DNA from: Chloroflexota bacterium
GTDB lineage: Bacteria > Chloroflexota > UBA11872
Length of the DNA stretch: 41,314 nucleotides
Assembly: GCA_026707285.1 (NCBI GenBank)
Contig: JAPOXD010000004.1
Coordinates: forward strand, 1-41,314
Direction of reading: 5' to 3'
Shown here: positions 8,351-17,131 of the stretch, piece by piece
Layout: each line of letters opens with the position of its first letter
Position numbering within the stretch: the stretch's first letter is position 1
Program-made: the position numbers and the translations under genes
The notes under the pieces: generated by a model
Told to the model about the DNA's origin: nothing
The model's database searches: none
Seen by the model: the letters and a program-made list of their open reading frames with translations, nothing else

Positions 8351-9304
8351 GTGCAAGCCTTCTTTCAGGGCTCGTTCGTCGATTTCGCCGACGCCAAGGT
8401 GAGCGTCATGACGCACGGACTCAACTACGGAACCGGCGTCATCGAAGGCATCCGCGGCTACTGGAATGAGGATGACGAGCAGATGTACCTGTTCCGCGCC
8501 CTCGAGCACTTCGTGCGGCTGCGGCAGTCCGCCAAGATCCTACGCATGGCAATTCCCCACACCGACGATGAGTTGGTCGACATCGCCTGCCAGGTTGTGC
8601 GCTCCGGCGATTTCCAAGAGGACGTCTACGTGCGCCCGTTGGTCTACAAGGCGGCCCAACAGATCGGCTTGAGCATGGTCAAGCCGACCGCCAACGGCCC
8701 GGCCCTCATCGAGGACGAAATCACCATGTTCGCCGTGCCGTTTGGCCCGTACTTGGACGTCGAGCGGCCGATCCGCTGCACGGTCGCGTCGTGGCGGCGG
8801 ATTAACGACAACATGATCCCGGCCCGAGGCAAGGTGAGTGGGCTCTACGTCAACTCCTCGGTGGCCAAGACCGAGGCCGTGGAGGCGGGGTTTGACGAGG
8901 CCATCATGCTCACCGAGGACGGTCACGTCAGCGAGGGCACCGGCGAAAACGTGTTCCTCGTGCGCGACGGCGTCCTGGTCACGCCCTCCGTCAGCGACGA
9001 CATCCTCGAAGGCGTGACCCGGCGCACGATCATCCAAATCGCGCGCGACGAGCTACAAATCGACACCATTGAGCGCTCCGTCGACCGCACCGAGCTCTAC
9101 GTCGCCGACGAGTTGTTCCTCGTCGGCACGGGCGCGCAGATCTCGCCCGTCCGCGAGGTCGATGGGCGCGTGCTCGGCGACGGCGGCATCGGGCCCGTCA
9201 CGCGCGCGCTCCAGGACTTATACTTTGACATCGTGCGCGGCGGAAACGCCCGCTATCGATCGTGGTGTGCGCCGGTCTATCCGGTTCCGGCGGCGCATAC
9301 CTAG
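8351..9304 (+). CDS. ilvE: Branched-chain amino acid aminotransferase
   Basis: The 317-aa protein is a fold-type IV PLP aminotransferase. It shows HGLNYGTGVIEGIRGYW near residue 22, RLRQSAKIL, VYVRPLVYK, the Schiff-base lysine K161 in PARGKVSGLYVNS, E195 in HVSEGTGENVFLV, and GTGAQISPVREVDGR near the C-terminus. It would transfer amino groups between Leu/Ile/Val and 2-oxoglutarate in the cytoplasm, the last step of branched-chain amino acid synthesis. The start is the GTG at 8351; no upstream in-frame start keeps family alignment. No other ilv or leu genes are adjacent. A D-amino-acid transaminase or 4-amino-4-deoxychorismate lyase is less likely given the IlvE-type motifs. Confidence 0.92.
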   Translation: MQAFFQGSFVDFADAKVSVMTHGLNYGTGVIEGIRGYWNEDDEQMYLFRALEHFVRLRQSAKILRMAIPHTDDELVDIACQVVRSGDFQEDVYVRPLVYKAAQQIGLSMVKPTANGPALIEDEITMFAVPFGPYLDVERPIRCTVASWRRINDNMIPARGKVSGLYVNSSVAKTEAVEAGFDEAIMLTEDGHVSEGTGENVFLVRDGVLVTPSVSDDILEGVTRRTIIQIARDELQIDTIERSVDRTELYVADELFLVGTGAQISPVREVDGRVLGDGGIGPVTRALQDLYFDIVRGGNARYRSWCAPVYPVPAAHT

Positions 9305-9413
9305 CAGGGGAGGCAAGGAGGTCATCGTCTGAGTCCGCGGCTCCCCCGCCCCGTCCTTCGCCAATCCGTCCCACCGACTCTTCGTTCAGGCGCTGCCGTC
9401 GCGTCGTCATGCC

Positions 9414-10139
9414 ATGGCTGCCCCGGCGGCTGACCCGGCGCCCCACGAGGCGCCGGCAGCGCTTCAGGCGCAGATGGGCATTCGGTTCGCCAACCCCGCC
9501 CTCTTGCGGCAGGCGCTGGTGCATCGCTCGCTCATCAACGAAGCCGACCTGGCGCCAACCGACTCCAACGAGCGGCTGGAATTCCTGGGCGACGCCGTCC
9601 TCGGCCTCGTGACGACCGAGCTGCTGTACCGGCGTCATCCCGACTATGACGAAGGAGAGCTCACCCGGGCTCGCGCCTCGCTGGTCAATCTGAACGCCGC
9701 GGCCGGCTTCGCCAAGACGCTTGGCCTCGGAGCGCATCTGATGCTCGGGCGCGGCGCCGAAATGACCGGCGCCCGCAAGCGTTCCTCGGTGCTCGGCCGC
9801 GCCTTCGAGGCGCTGGTCGGCGCCGTCTATATCGACGCCGGTCTGGAAGCGGCACGGGACTTCATCACGCCCTTCGTGAGCGACGCGCTGGGCGCGCGCG
9901 GCCGCGCCGGCCCGCAGAAGGATTACAAGACCCAATTGCAAGAGCGGCTGCACGTCGAGCGCGCCGCGACTCCGGTCTACGAACTCGTCGACGCGAGCGG
10001 GCCGGACCATGACCGCCGCTTCCGCATGGCCGTCACGGTCGACGACGAGCAGCTGGCGCAGGGCGAAGGCTCGAGCAAGCAGCGGGCCGAGCAGGACGCG
10101 GCGCGCGCGGCGCTGCGTCTGTTGAACGGGAGCGGTTGA
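9414..10139 (+). CDS. rnc: Ribonuclease III
   Basis: The 241-aa protein has the RNase III catalytic domain (about 18-150) with the signature NERLEFLGDAVLG, and a double-stranded-RNA-binding domain (about 168-240; DYKTQLQERLH ... GEGSSKQRAEQDAARAAL). It cleaves double-stranded RNA in rRNA and mRNA maturation. The second acidic motif reads LGRAFEALVGAVYID: the Glu equivalent to E. coli E117 is present, but the position of E. coli D114 (LADTVEAL) is Arg. The start is the ATG at 9414. smc follows three bases downstream; rnc-smc is a familiar pairing, and the two are surely cotranscribed. Confidence 0.93.
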   Translation: MAAPAADPAPHEAPAALQAQMGIRFANPALLRQALVHRSLINEADLAPTDSNERLEFLGDAVLGLVTTELLYRRHPDYDEGELTRARASLVNLNAAAGFAKTLGLGAHLMLGRGAEMTGARKRSSVLGRAFEALVGAVYIDAGLEAARDFITPFVSDALGARGRAGPQKDYKTQLQERLHVERAATPVYELVDASGPDHDRRFRMAVTVDDEQLAQGEGSSKQRAEQDAARAALRLLNGSG

Positions 10140-10142
10140 GCG

Positions 10143-13100
10143 GTGCACCTGCGACGCATTGAGCTGCAAGGCTTCAAGACGTTCTCGCGGCGCACCGTCG
10201 TCGAGCTGCCGCACGGCGTGACCGCGGTGGTCGGCCCCAATGGGTCGGGCAAGAGCAATCTCGCCGACGCCATTCGCTGGGCGCTCGGGGAACAGACGTT
10301 GCGCACCCTTCGCGTCCGCCGGTCCGAGGAAATGATCTTCGGCGGCACCGCGTCGCGTCCGCGCACCGGCATGGCCGAGGTGCTGCTGGTATTCGACAAC
10401 GCCGACGCCTGGCTGCCCACGCCATACGCCGAAGTCGTCATCGGCCGCCGCCTGTTCCGCTCCGGGGACAGCGAATACACGCTCAACGGCGCGCGAGTGC
10501 GTCTCCGCGACATTGTCGACCTGATGAGCGCGGGCGGGATCGGAGCCGGTGGCGCCTCGATCGTGAGCCAGGGACAGATCGACGCGACGCTGCGGCAGCG
10601 CCCGGAGGAGCGCCGCAGCTTCCTTGAAGAGGTGGCCGGCATTGGCCGGTTCCAGGCCCGCCGCGACCAGGCCGAGCGGCGTCTTGCGGGGACGCGCCGC
10701 AACTTGGTGCGACTGCGCGATCTCGTGGCCGAAATCGAGCCGGGGCTTGAAACCCTCCGGCGCCAGGCCGAAATTGCCGAGCATGGTCGGGAGCTCGAAT
10801 CCGAGTTGCGGGCTGCGCGCATTGCGCTGCTGCGGCACCGGCTGGACGCCGTCGGTCGACAGATCGCCGAAGCCGAGGAGCGCGAGCAAACCGTGGCGCG
10901 GCGCATGGCGGCGCTCACGGCGACCCCCGCCGACGAGTTGCGGCGGCAAGCGTCGGCGGCCGAGTTGGACGCGCAGAGCCATGACGCCAAGCTGCGCCAG
11001 TGTCGTGCGGACGAAACCGCAGCCGCCGGCGCCCTGGGCGCCCTCGAGGCCCGGCAGCGCCAGTTGCGCGAACGCTTGGTGAATCTGGAAGCGCGCGCCG
11101 CCGACGTACCCGCGCGCGCCCAAGCCGTCGGCGCGCGGCAGGCGGCGCTCGAGGCCGAATCCACCCAGGAAGAACGCACATACCAGGAGCTTGTGCAGCG
11201 CGTTGAAGGTCGCGCCGGGCGACTGGAACGCCTCGACGAGTCATTGGCCGATGCGCGAGCCGCGGCCGCCGCCCGTCAGGCGCACGCCAGCAAGGTGGCG
11301 GAACTCACGGCCCGCGACGCCATGCTGCGCGAACGCACCGGGCAGCTCACGATTGAGCGGTCCCGTCTTGTGGGCGAGCGGGACAGCCTGGCGCAGGCGC
11401 ATCAGACGGCCGAGCAGGAGTCCGCGGCAAGCGCCCAGCACGTATCCGACGCGCGGAGTCGCGTCGAGCGAGCGGCCGACGACGACCGGGCGGCCGAAGC
11501 CGAGGCCGGCGCCGCGCACGCGGCCCAGCAAGCGCGCGCGAATGACCTTGCGGCCGCCGAACGTCTGCTGGCCGACCGCGCCAGCCGGCTGGATACCCTC
11601 CAGGCCGAGCAGCGCGCCCTGCAGACCGCCCGGGCGTCACAGCGGGAATCCGGGCCGACCGACGCGGCGCTGCGCGAGCGAGTGCCCGGCGTCCTGGGCC
11701 GGCTGCGCGAGTTGCTGCCGGATGCGCTCACGCGCAACGAGCCGCTGCTCGAGGCGGCGCTGTCCGATGCGCTCAACGACTGGATGATCCACGATCGCGC
11801 CGACCTTTCGGCCGCCGTCGCCGCCATTCGCGCGCTGGACCTCGCTCCGGCGCGGCTGCGTCTCCTCGAGGCGTCCGGAACACTGGATATCTCCGACGAC
11901 GTGCGGGCGGACTCCAACGTGCTTGGCAGCCTCGACGCCTATGTGAACGTCGGCGACGACAGGCTTCGCCGTCTCCTGCGGCGGATCGTCGTCGTGGCCG
12001 ATCTGGATGCGGCGCTGCGCCTGCGCGCGGCCCACGCCGCCAACGGTCCCGTGCCCATGATCGTGGCGCTCGAAGGCGCCGCCATCGACGCCGACGGGTC
12101 AATTCGCATCGGCGCAACGGAAGCCACGGCCGATCCCATCGCCGAACGGATGGAGAGCCTTGGCGACGCCATCGCGCAAGCGGGCCGGGATCGCGACCAG
12201 TCGGCGCGGGCGCTGGAGTCGACAGCGGAAGCGGCGCGCGCAGCCACGGCGCGAGCCGATGCCGCGCGCGAATCGCGCGCCAATCGGACCGCCGCGCACG
12301 CCGCCGCGCGCGAGGCGCTCACCGTGGCCGCGGTGGCGACGGAACGCCTCTCGGCCCGGGCAACCACGCTGGCGGAGCGGCATGCGGACGCCTCGGCGCG
12401 TCTCACCGCGGTGGACGCCGAGCTCGAACGCCTGGCGGATGAGCGCGCCGATGTCGCGCGTGCGCGCGATGCGCTGCCGGCGGAGTCAAGCTCGGCGGAC
12501 GCGCAAGGCCCAACCGACCTCGCGGCATTGGAGCGCGAGCACGCGGCGGGGACCGCGGACCAGCGGGCCGACACGGCACGCGTGGCCGAGCTTCGTGCCC
12601 GCCGCATCACGCGCGCGGCATTGTTGCAAGAAGTGACGGCCGAGCGTGAGCAGGTGACCGCGCTTGCCGAGGAGATCGCCGCCACCCGCACCGCTACGCG
12701 CCAAGAGTGCGACGCCATGGGCGCCGAGCACGACGCAGCCGCCGCAGCCGCCGCGGCCGCGCGTGAGGCCTCGCGGGCCGCGGAGCGTCAGCTGCTCGAC
12801 GTCCGGCTGACCGCGCAGCGTCTCCACTTGCAGGCCGCGCAGCGGGCGGACGAAGAGCGGCGCGTGGGTGAGGACCTCACCGCGGCCCAGCGCGAGACGG
12901 AGCGGCTGGCCGAGCGTCAGACCGAGTTGCGGCGCTCAGTTCGCGACGATCTGGGTCTCGCGGACCTGACGCCGAAGCGTCTCGACGAGCCGCTCGGGCG
13001 CGTCGAGCGGCGGGCGGCTGACCTGCGGCGGGACCTCGCCGAGCTGGGTCCGCTGAACCCGCTGGCGCCCGACACGTATCGCGAGCAGCAGGCGCGTGTC

Positions 13101-13751
13101 GACGATGCGCGGTCGCAGATCGCCGATCTCGAGGGTGCGGAGGCGAACCTGCGGGCCCTCACGGCCCGCCTGCAGCGGGAGCTGCACAGCCAATTCGTCG
13201 CAACCTTCGACGAAATCAACGCCCACTTCAGCCGCCTCTTCCGCGAGCTCTTCGGCGGCGGCTCGGCCACGATGGCGCTCACCACCCCCGATGACGTCGA
13301 AACCACCGGCGTCGAATTCCACGTCAAGCTCCCCGGCCGCCGGAAGCAGGAGCTGGCCGCGCTTTCCGGCGGCGAGCGCGCGCTCGTGGCCGCGGCGCTG
13401 ATCATGGCCCTACTGCATGTGCGGCAAAGCCCCTTCTGCGTGCTCGACGAGGTCGACGCCGCGCTCGACGATGCCAACGTCGCGCGGTTTTGCCGGCAGC
13501 TCCACAAGCTCGGCGACCGCAGCCAGCTTCTCGTCATCACGCACAATGCCATCACGGTCGAGTCGGCGGCTGCGATTTACGGAGTGACCATGCACGAGGA
13601 CGGCGTTTCCGACCTGCTCTCCCTGTCGCTGAACGGCGCCGCGGCCAACGGCGTGAACGGTCGGCAGTCCGCGAACGGTCACCATGCGGCGAACGGTCAC
13701 CAAGCCGCGAACGGCCGGGCAGCCACCGCGAAGGCGCCGTCCCTCACCTAG
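10143..13751 (+). CDS. smc: Chromosome segregation protein SMC
   Basis: The 1202-aa protein has full SMC architecture. The N-terminal head holds the Walker A GPNGSGKSN (near 31-39) and the Q-loop region GGIGAGGASIVSQGQIDATL. An Ala/Arg/Glu-rich coiled coil runs to about 500, the hinge covers about 505-660, and the returning coil runs to about 1020. The C-terminal head carries the signature LSGGERALVAAALI and Walker B VLDEVDAALDDANV. SMC dimers with ScpA/ScpB compact and separate chromosomes. The start is the GTG at 10143. After the head, the last 40 residues are a low-complexity NG-rich tail encoded by an 18-bp tandem repeat. The hinge turn reads DADGSIRIG rather than the glycine-rich GG.ITGG type. 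Confidence 0.95.
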   Translation: MHLRRIELQGFKTFSRRTVVELPHGVTAVVGPNGSGKSNLADAIRWALGEQTLRTLRVRRSEEMIFGGTASRPRTGMAEVLLVFDNADAWLPTPYAEVVIGRRLFRSGDSEYTLNGARVRLRDIVDLMSAGGIGAGGASIVSQGQIDATLRQRPEERRSFLEEVAGIGRFQARRDQAERRLAGTRRNLVRLRDLVAEIEPGLETLRRQAEIAEHGRELESELRAARIALLRHRLDAVGRQIAEAEEREQTVARRMAALTATPADELRRQASAAELDAQSHDAKLRQCRADETAAAGALGALEARQRQLRERLVNLEARAADVPARAQAVGARQAALEAESTQEERTYQELVQRVEGRAGRLERLDESLADARAAAAARQAHASKVAELTARDAMLRERTGQLTIERSRLVGERDSLAQAHQTAEQESAASAQHVSDARSRVERAADDDRAAEAEAGAAHAAQQARANDLAAAERLLADRASRLDTLQAEQRALQTARASQRESGPTDAALRERVPGVLGRLRELLPDALTRNEPLLEAALSDALNDWMIHDRADLSAAVAAIRALDLAPARLRLLEASGTLDISDDVRADSNVLGSLDAYVNVGDDRLRRLLRRIVVVADLDAALRLRAAHAANGPVPMIVALEGAAIDADGSIRIGATEATADPIAERMESLGDAIAQAGRDRDQSARALESTAEAARAATARADAARESRANRTAAHAAAREALTVAAVATERLSARATTLAERHADASARLTAVDAELERLADERADVARARDALPAESSSADAQGPTDLAALEREHAAGTADQRADTARVAELRARRITRAALLQEVTAEREQVTALAEEIAATRTATRQECDAMGAEHDAAAAAAAAAREASRAAERQLLDVRLTAQRLHLQAAQRADEERRVGEDLTAAQRETERLAERQTELRRSVRDDLGLADLTPKRLDEPLGRVERRAADLRRDLAELGPLNPLAPDTYREQQARVDDARSQIADLEGAEANLRALTARLQRELHSQFVATFDEINAHFSRLFRELFGGGSATMALTTPDDVETTGVEFHVKLPGRRKQELAALSGGERALVAAALIMALLHVRQSPFCVLDEVDAALDDANVARFCRQLHKLGDRSQLLVITHNAITVESAAAIYGVTMHEDGVSDLLSLSLNGAAANGVNGRQSANGHHAANGHQAANGRAATAKAPSLT
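13653..13724 (+). repeat. 18-bp tandem repeat in the 3' end of smc
   Basis: Four 18-base units begin at 13653, 13671, 13689 and 13707, each starting G(T/C)GAACGG. They encode hexapeptides of the form (V/A)NG(R/H)xx: VNGRQS, ANGHHA, ANGHQA, ANGRAA. The second and third units differ at only three bases, suggesting recent duplication. Confidence 0.85.
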
Positions 13752-13768
13752 CCGGCACAGGAACCAGC

Positions 13769-14920
13769 ATGACCGGGCGTAGCCCGAGCCGGAGATGGGC
13801 CGCGCTGCTGGCGCGCACCCCGCGGCGCCCCATGGGCCGCCGACGCGTCCCGGTCGCCCGTCGGCCGGCGCCCGAAAGCCGCACCGCCTCACCGCGCGCC
13901 TGGCTGCTGCTCGGGGTCACGGCGGCCGGAGCCGTGGCGTTCTCCCTCATCCTGGCGGTCATCGGGAACCCGGTGGAAGGCGTGGACGAGATCCTGGGCG
14001 AGGCCCAGCTTCTTCTCGCCCCGGCGCCGGAGGCGGCGAACCCCGAGGCATTGCTGGTTCCGCGAGCCGACGAGGGCCGCGCCGCGCAAGCGAGCGTGCC
14101 GGAACTGCTGGGGCTCGCCCGGTCGGCCGCCGAAGCCGCCGCATCCGCCATCGACTTCCGCATCGTGTTCGACCAAGACTTCAGCGAAACCGTCGCAGAG
14201 GGATTGGTCAGCCGGCAATCGCCGGACGCCGGCAGTCTCCGAAACACCGCGGAGCCGCTGCGGGCCACGCTCAGCCTGGGACGGCCACAGGCGGCCGTTC
14301 CCAGCGTGGTCGGTCTCGCCGCAGCGGAGGCGCGCGCCCGACTCGCCGCCGGCGGCTTCCAGGTGCTGGAGGTCGCGGCGTTCAGCCGCGATGTCCCGGC
14401 CGACCATGTGCTTCGACAGGATCCCATCGCCGGCAGCGTGATCAATCGGCGCTCGGCCGTGGTGCTGCACCTCAGCCGTGGCGTCGAAACCGTCACCGTG
14501 CCGCCGCTCGCCGGCCGTTCCGAAGACGACGCGCGCCGCGCCGTCGAGATTGCCGGTCTCACGCTGGCCGAGGTGGTCTACAAGGACTCCGGCAGCGTGC
14601 CGAATGGGGTTGTGGAGTCCCAGCATCCCCGGTCCGGCGCGTCACTCGCCCGAGGCAGCGAAGTCGAGCTGACCGTCGTTCGGGTCGGTGAGATCGAGGT
14701 GCCCGAGCTGCGCGGCATGTCGGCCGCGGCGGCCGAGCGCGAGTTGCTCGACCGCGGATTGTTCATCGGCGCCCTCACCCGGCTGCCGACGGCGGGCGTG
14801 GCCGACGAGCAGGTCTTGGAGCAGGAGCCCGGCGCCGGCGCGCGTGTCCCGCGCGGGTTCAGCGTGCGGCTCACGGTGGCGATTCCCGGCGACGCGCAGG
14901 CCGTTCCGCCGAGCGGATAG
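13769..14920 (+). CDS. Membrane-anchored PASTA-repeat protein without kinase domain
   Basis: The 383-aa protein starts with a basic cytoplasmic segment of about 43 residues, then one membrane helix (about 44-65). Four PASTA repeats follow outside the cell, at about 108-172, 176-237, 241-304 and 309-371. Each shows the V.(V/P)(P)..(V/L)...A...L...G pattern ending in P..G..(V/L)..G(S/R)...L.(L/V). PASTA domains bind peptidoglycan stem peptides or act as spacers and usually sit on Ser/Thr kinases (PknB/StkP) or penicillin-binding proteins. Here no catalytic domain is attached. The ATG at 13769 lies 17 bases after smc, so the gene may be read with rnc-smc. A role in cell-wall sensing or division is an inference. 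Confidence 0.85.
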   Translation: MTGRSPSRRWAALLARTPRRPMGRRRVPVARRPAPESRTASPRAWLLLGVTAAGAVAFSLILAVIGNPVEGVDEILGEAQLLLAPAPEAANPEALLVPRADEGRAAQASVPELLGLARSAAEAAASAIDFRIVFDQDFSETVAEGLVSRQSPDAGSLRNTAEPLRATLSLGRPQAAVPSVVGLAAAEARARLAAGGFQVLEVAAFSRDVPADHVLRQDPIAGSVINRRSAVVLHLSRGVETVTVPPLAGRSEDDARRAVEIAGLTLAEVVYKDSGSVPNGVVESQHPRSGASLARGSEVELTVVRVGEIEVPELRGMSAAAAERELLDRGLFIGALTRLPTAGVADEQVLEQEPGAGARVPRGFSVRLTVAIPGDAQAVPPSG

Positions 14921-14983
14921 CCGGCGGCTCTGGGTCGGCGCAGGCGTGTCCCGCCCCCGCTCGACGTTGGCCGCCTGCCGTGC

Positions 14984-16306
14984 TTACGGCTGCTTCGGAT
15001 CCACGTCCGGAATGCGGTCGGCGCGGAGTCTGCTCAGCGCCTCCTGCAAGAGCTCGTCATCCTCGCCGCCGTAGGGCCCGTCCGAGGATGCGTGCGGCAC
15101 GTCCGGCGTAAGCCCCGAGTCGTTGAGATTCACGTCGTTCGGCGTGATCCATATGCCGCTCGTCACTCGCATGATGGACTCATCGGACAGCTGGTGCAGC
15201 TCCTGCATCGAGCCTTTCCCAAAAGTCTCCTCGCCCATCAGCTGTGCCCGCCCGTGCGCTTGGAGCGCGCCGGCCACGATTTCGGAGGCGCTGGCCGATC
15301 CGCCATTCACAAGCACCAGGATCGGCGTCGTGGTGTCTCCACCCTCATCCTGCACCCGCCAGCGGGTGCGGCCTTCATGGCGGTGTTCTTGGATCAGGAT
15401 GGTCTGGCCCCTGGCCAGGAACTGAGCCGCCACCCGCACGCTCGCGTCGAGCAGCCCGCCTGGATTGTTGCGCAGGTCCAGCACGAGTGCGGTGATGCCT
15501 TCCGCCTCGAGCTCGTCCAGGGCCTCCCTGAGCTCCATGGACGTGCGGCTCCCGAAATTGGCGAGGCGCACGTAGCCGATCTCGTCGAACCGATCCTTCG
15601 TGACCGACGGCACGAGAACTCGCGCCCGCTCGACGCTGATGTCGCGCGTGTCGTCGCTCCCTTCGGGCTGCATCGTGAGGACCACCGATGTCCCTTCCTC
15701 GCCGCGCACGCGCCGGCCAAACTCGTCCAGCGACATACCTCGCGTGGATACGCCATCGACGGCGACGACGAACTCGTTGGCGCGAATCCCGGCGCGCTCA
15801 GCCGGTGAGTCGGGCAGCGGCGTGAGCACGAACGGCGTCTCGTCGCGCAACTCGATGCGGATACCCACACCTACGAAGCTGCCGCGTATTCGCTCACGCG
15901 AGCGCTCGGCTTCCTCGGAGTTCTGATAGATGGTGTGTTGATCCTCGGTCGCCTCGGCCAGCCCGCGAATCGCGCCCTCCCGCAGAACCTCCGGATCGAG
16001 TGGACCGCCGTAGAAGTGGTCCTGAATGACGCTCCACGCCTCCCAGAAGAGCGCGAAGTCAACGTCGTCGAACTCGGCGGGCGTCTCGGGCCGAGCGTCC
16101 GCGGTCGGAAAGGCCAGCGGGCGAGGATCTTGGCCGGCGTCAACGTCAGCCGGCTGTTCGGGGGCAACGGCGCCGGCGAACTGGTCCCGTGGCTGACTTC
16201 CCTGGTCCCCGGCGATAGTCCCGGTCAAGAAGCCCGCGCCGAACACCGCGCATAGGGCAACGACAGCGGCCGCAAGCAGCATGGCCGTCCGCTGGTTGCG
16301 ATTCAT
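14984..16306 (-). CDS. C-terminal processing peptidase (S41 family, CtpA/CtpB-like)
   Basis: The 440-aa protein has an N-terminal signal/anchor helix (about 8-32) and a Pro/Ala-rich stretch. A helical region (FALFWEAWSVIQDHFYGG) is followed by a PDZ domain (about 143-212) and an S41 protease core. The core includes LVLDLRNNPGGLLDASV, S339 in GGSASASEIVAGAL, K364 in TFGKGSMQ and Q368, which match the Ser-Lys-Gln triad of CtpB by spacing. Such proteases work on the outer face of the membrane, trimming or degrading envelope proteins. It is the last gene of the minus-strand ftsE-ftsX-ftsE-like run, 112 bases after the ATPase. The pairing with FtsEX, which elsewhere controls cell-wall hydrolases, suggests an envelope-remodelling role. 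Confidence 0.92.
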   Translation of the reverse strand: MNRNQRTAMLLAAAVVALCAVFGAGFLTGTIAGDQGSQPRDQFAGAVAPEQPADVDAGQDPRPLAFPTADARPETPAEFDDVDFALFWEAWSVIQDHFYGGPLDPEVLREGAIRGLAEATEDQHTIYQNSEEAERSRERIRGSFVGVGIRIELRDETPFVLTPLPDSPAERAGIRANEFVVAVDGVSTRGMSLDEFGRRVRGEEGTSVVLTMQPEGSDDTRDISVERARVLVPSVTKDRFDEIGYVRLANFGSRTSMELREALDELEAEGITALVLDLRNNPGGLLDASVRVAAQFLARGQTILIQEHRHEGRTRWRVQDEGGDTTTPILVLVNGGSASASEIVAGALQAHGRAQLMGEETFGKGSMQELHQLSDESIMRVTSGIWITPNDVNLNDSGLTPDVPHASSDGPYGGEDDELLQEALSRLRADRIPDVDPKQP

Positions 16307-16353
16307 GCGAGGAGCCCTTGGCGATGTCGCCCCAAAACCCTAACGCAGCGCCA

Positions 16354-16370
16354 CGCCACTGTCGGTGGCG
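16354..16370. terminator. Weak hairpin between the FtsE-like gene and the S41 protease gene
   Basis: CGCCAC (16354-16359) pairs with GTGGCG (16365-16370) across a 5-base loop. Only a short GGGTTTTGGGG follows on the minus strand, so this may be a partial terminator or an mRNA structure rather than a strong stop. Confidence 0.3.
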
Positions 16371-16418
16371 CAGCCCACGCTGGCGCTCCCGGGGGGGAGC
16401 CAGTATGCCAGTGCGGGC

Positions 16419-17120
16419 CTAGCCTGGGCCGTTCGCGGGCTGTGGCTGCGCCGCGGAGCCAACCAATGTGTCCGATTGCACGCAGCCGTCGTCCATATGG
16501 ATCACGCGCCGGCGCAGACGGTTCACCGTGCCCGTGTCGTGCGTGGCGACCACCGTGGTCACGCCGTCGGCGTTGATGTCCAGCAGCAGGTCCACGATCT
16601 CCGCCGCCCGCTCGGCGCTCAGGCTTTCGGTCGGCTCATCGCAGAGCAAGATCTCGGGATTCGCGACCACCGCCCGCGCGATCGCCACCTTCCGCTGCTC
16701 GCCGCCTGACAGCTCCCGGGGGAAGCGCGATTCCTTGTCGGCCAGTCGAACCCGCTCCAGGACTGCCTTTACGTCGGACGTCAGCGTTGCCCCGCCCATG
16801 CCCCGCACGCGGAGCGGCAGCGCCACGTTCTCGGCCACCGTGGCGTTCGGCAGCAGGCGCGTGTCCTGGTAGACCACGCCCATGCGCCGCCGCAGCCGTG
16901 TGAGGCTTGGCCCCGTGAGCTCGGCGGTATTGCCGCCCCCGACGAGAACCACGCCGGCATCCGGCTGCTCCTCGCGGGAAATCAGGCGCAGCAGCGTGGT
17001 CTTGCCCGCGCCGTTCGTCCCCATCAGAAAGGCGAACTCGCCGCGCGAGATCGCCAGCGTCACGCCGTTCACCGCCCGCACGTCGCCGTAGCTCTTGGTG
17101 ACCGACTGCAGCACGATCAC
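16419..17120 (-). CDS. FtsE-like ABC transporter ATP-binding protein (second copy)
   Basis: This 233-aa ATPase closely parallels FtsE. Walker A is GTNGAGKTT (near 34), the Q-loop is VVYQDTRLLP, the signature is LSGGEQRKVAIARA, Walker B is ILLCDEPTE and the H-loop is VVATHD. Differences from the FtsE encoded upstream are Walker A GTNGAGKT instead of GPSGAGKT, and a D-loop reading ESLSAE where FtsE has GNLDQE, so the usual Asp is Ser. It starts 11 bases after ftsX, so ftsE-ftsX-this gene form one transcription unit. It may form heterodimers with FtsE on FtsX, or serve an unrelated permease. A LolD/MacB-type ATPase is possible from sequence, but no matching permease is nearby. Confidence 0.88.
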   Translation of the reverse strand: MIVLQSVTKSYGDVRAVNGVTLAISRGEFAFLMGTNGAGKTTLLRLISREEQPDAGVVLVGGGNTAELTGPSLTRLRRRMGVVYQDTRLLPNATVAENVALPLRVRGMGGATLTSDVKAVLERVRLADKESRFPRELSGGEQRKVAIARAVVANPEILLCDEPTESLSAERAAEIVDLLLDINADGVTTVVATHDTGTVNRLRRRVIHMDDGCVQSDTLVGSAAQPQPANGPG

Positions 17121-17131
17121 GGCGGTGCGCC

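Noticed and set aside
9315-9321. AAGGAGG ribosome-binding site after ilvE
   Set aside because: No ATG, GTG or TTG lies at a usable distance in any frame, so no gene can be assigned to it.
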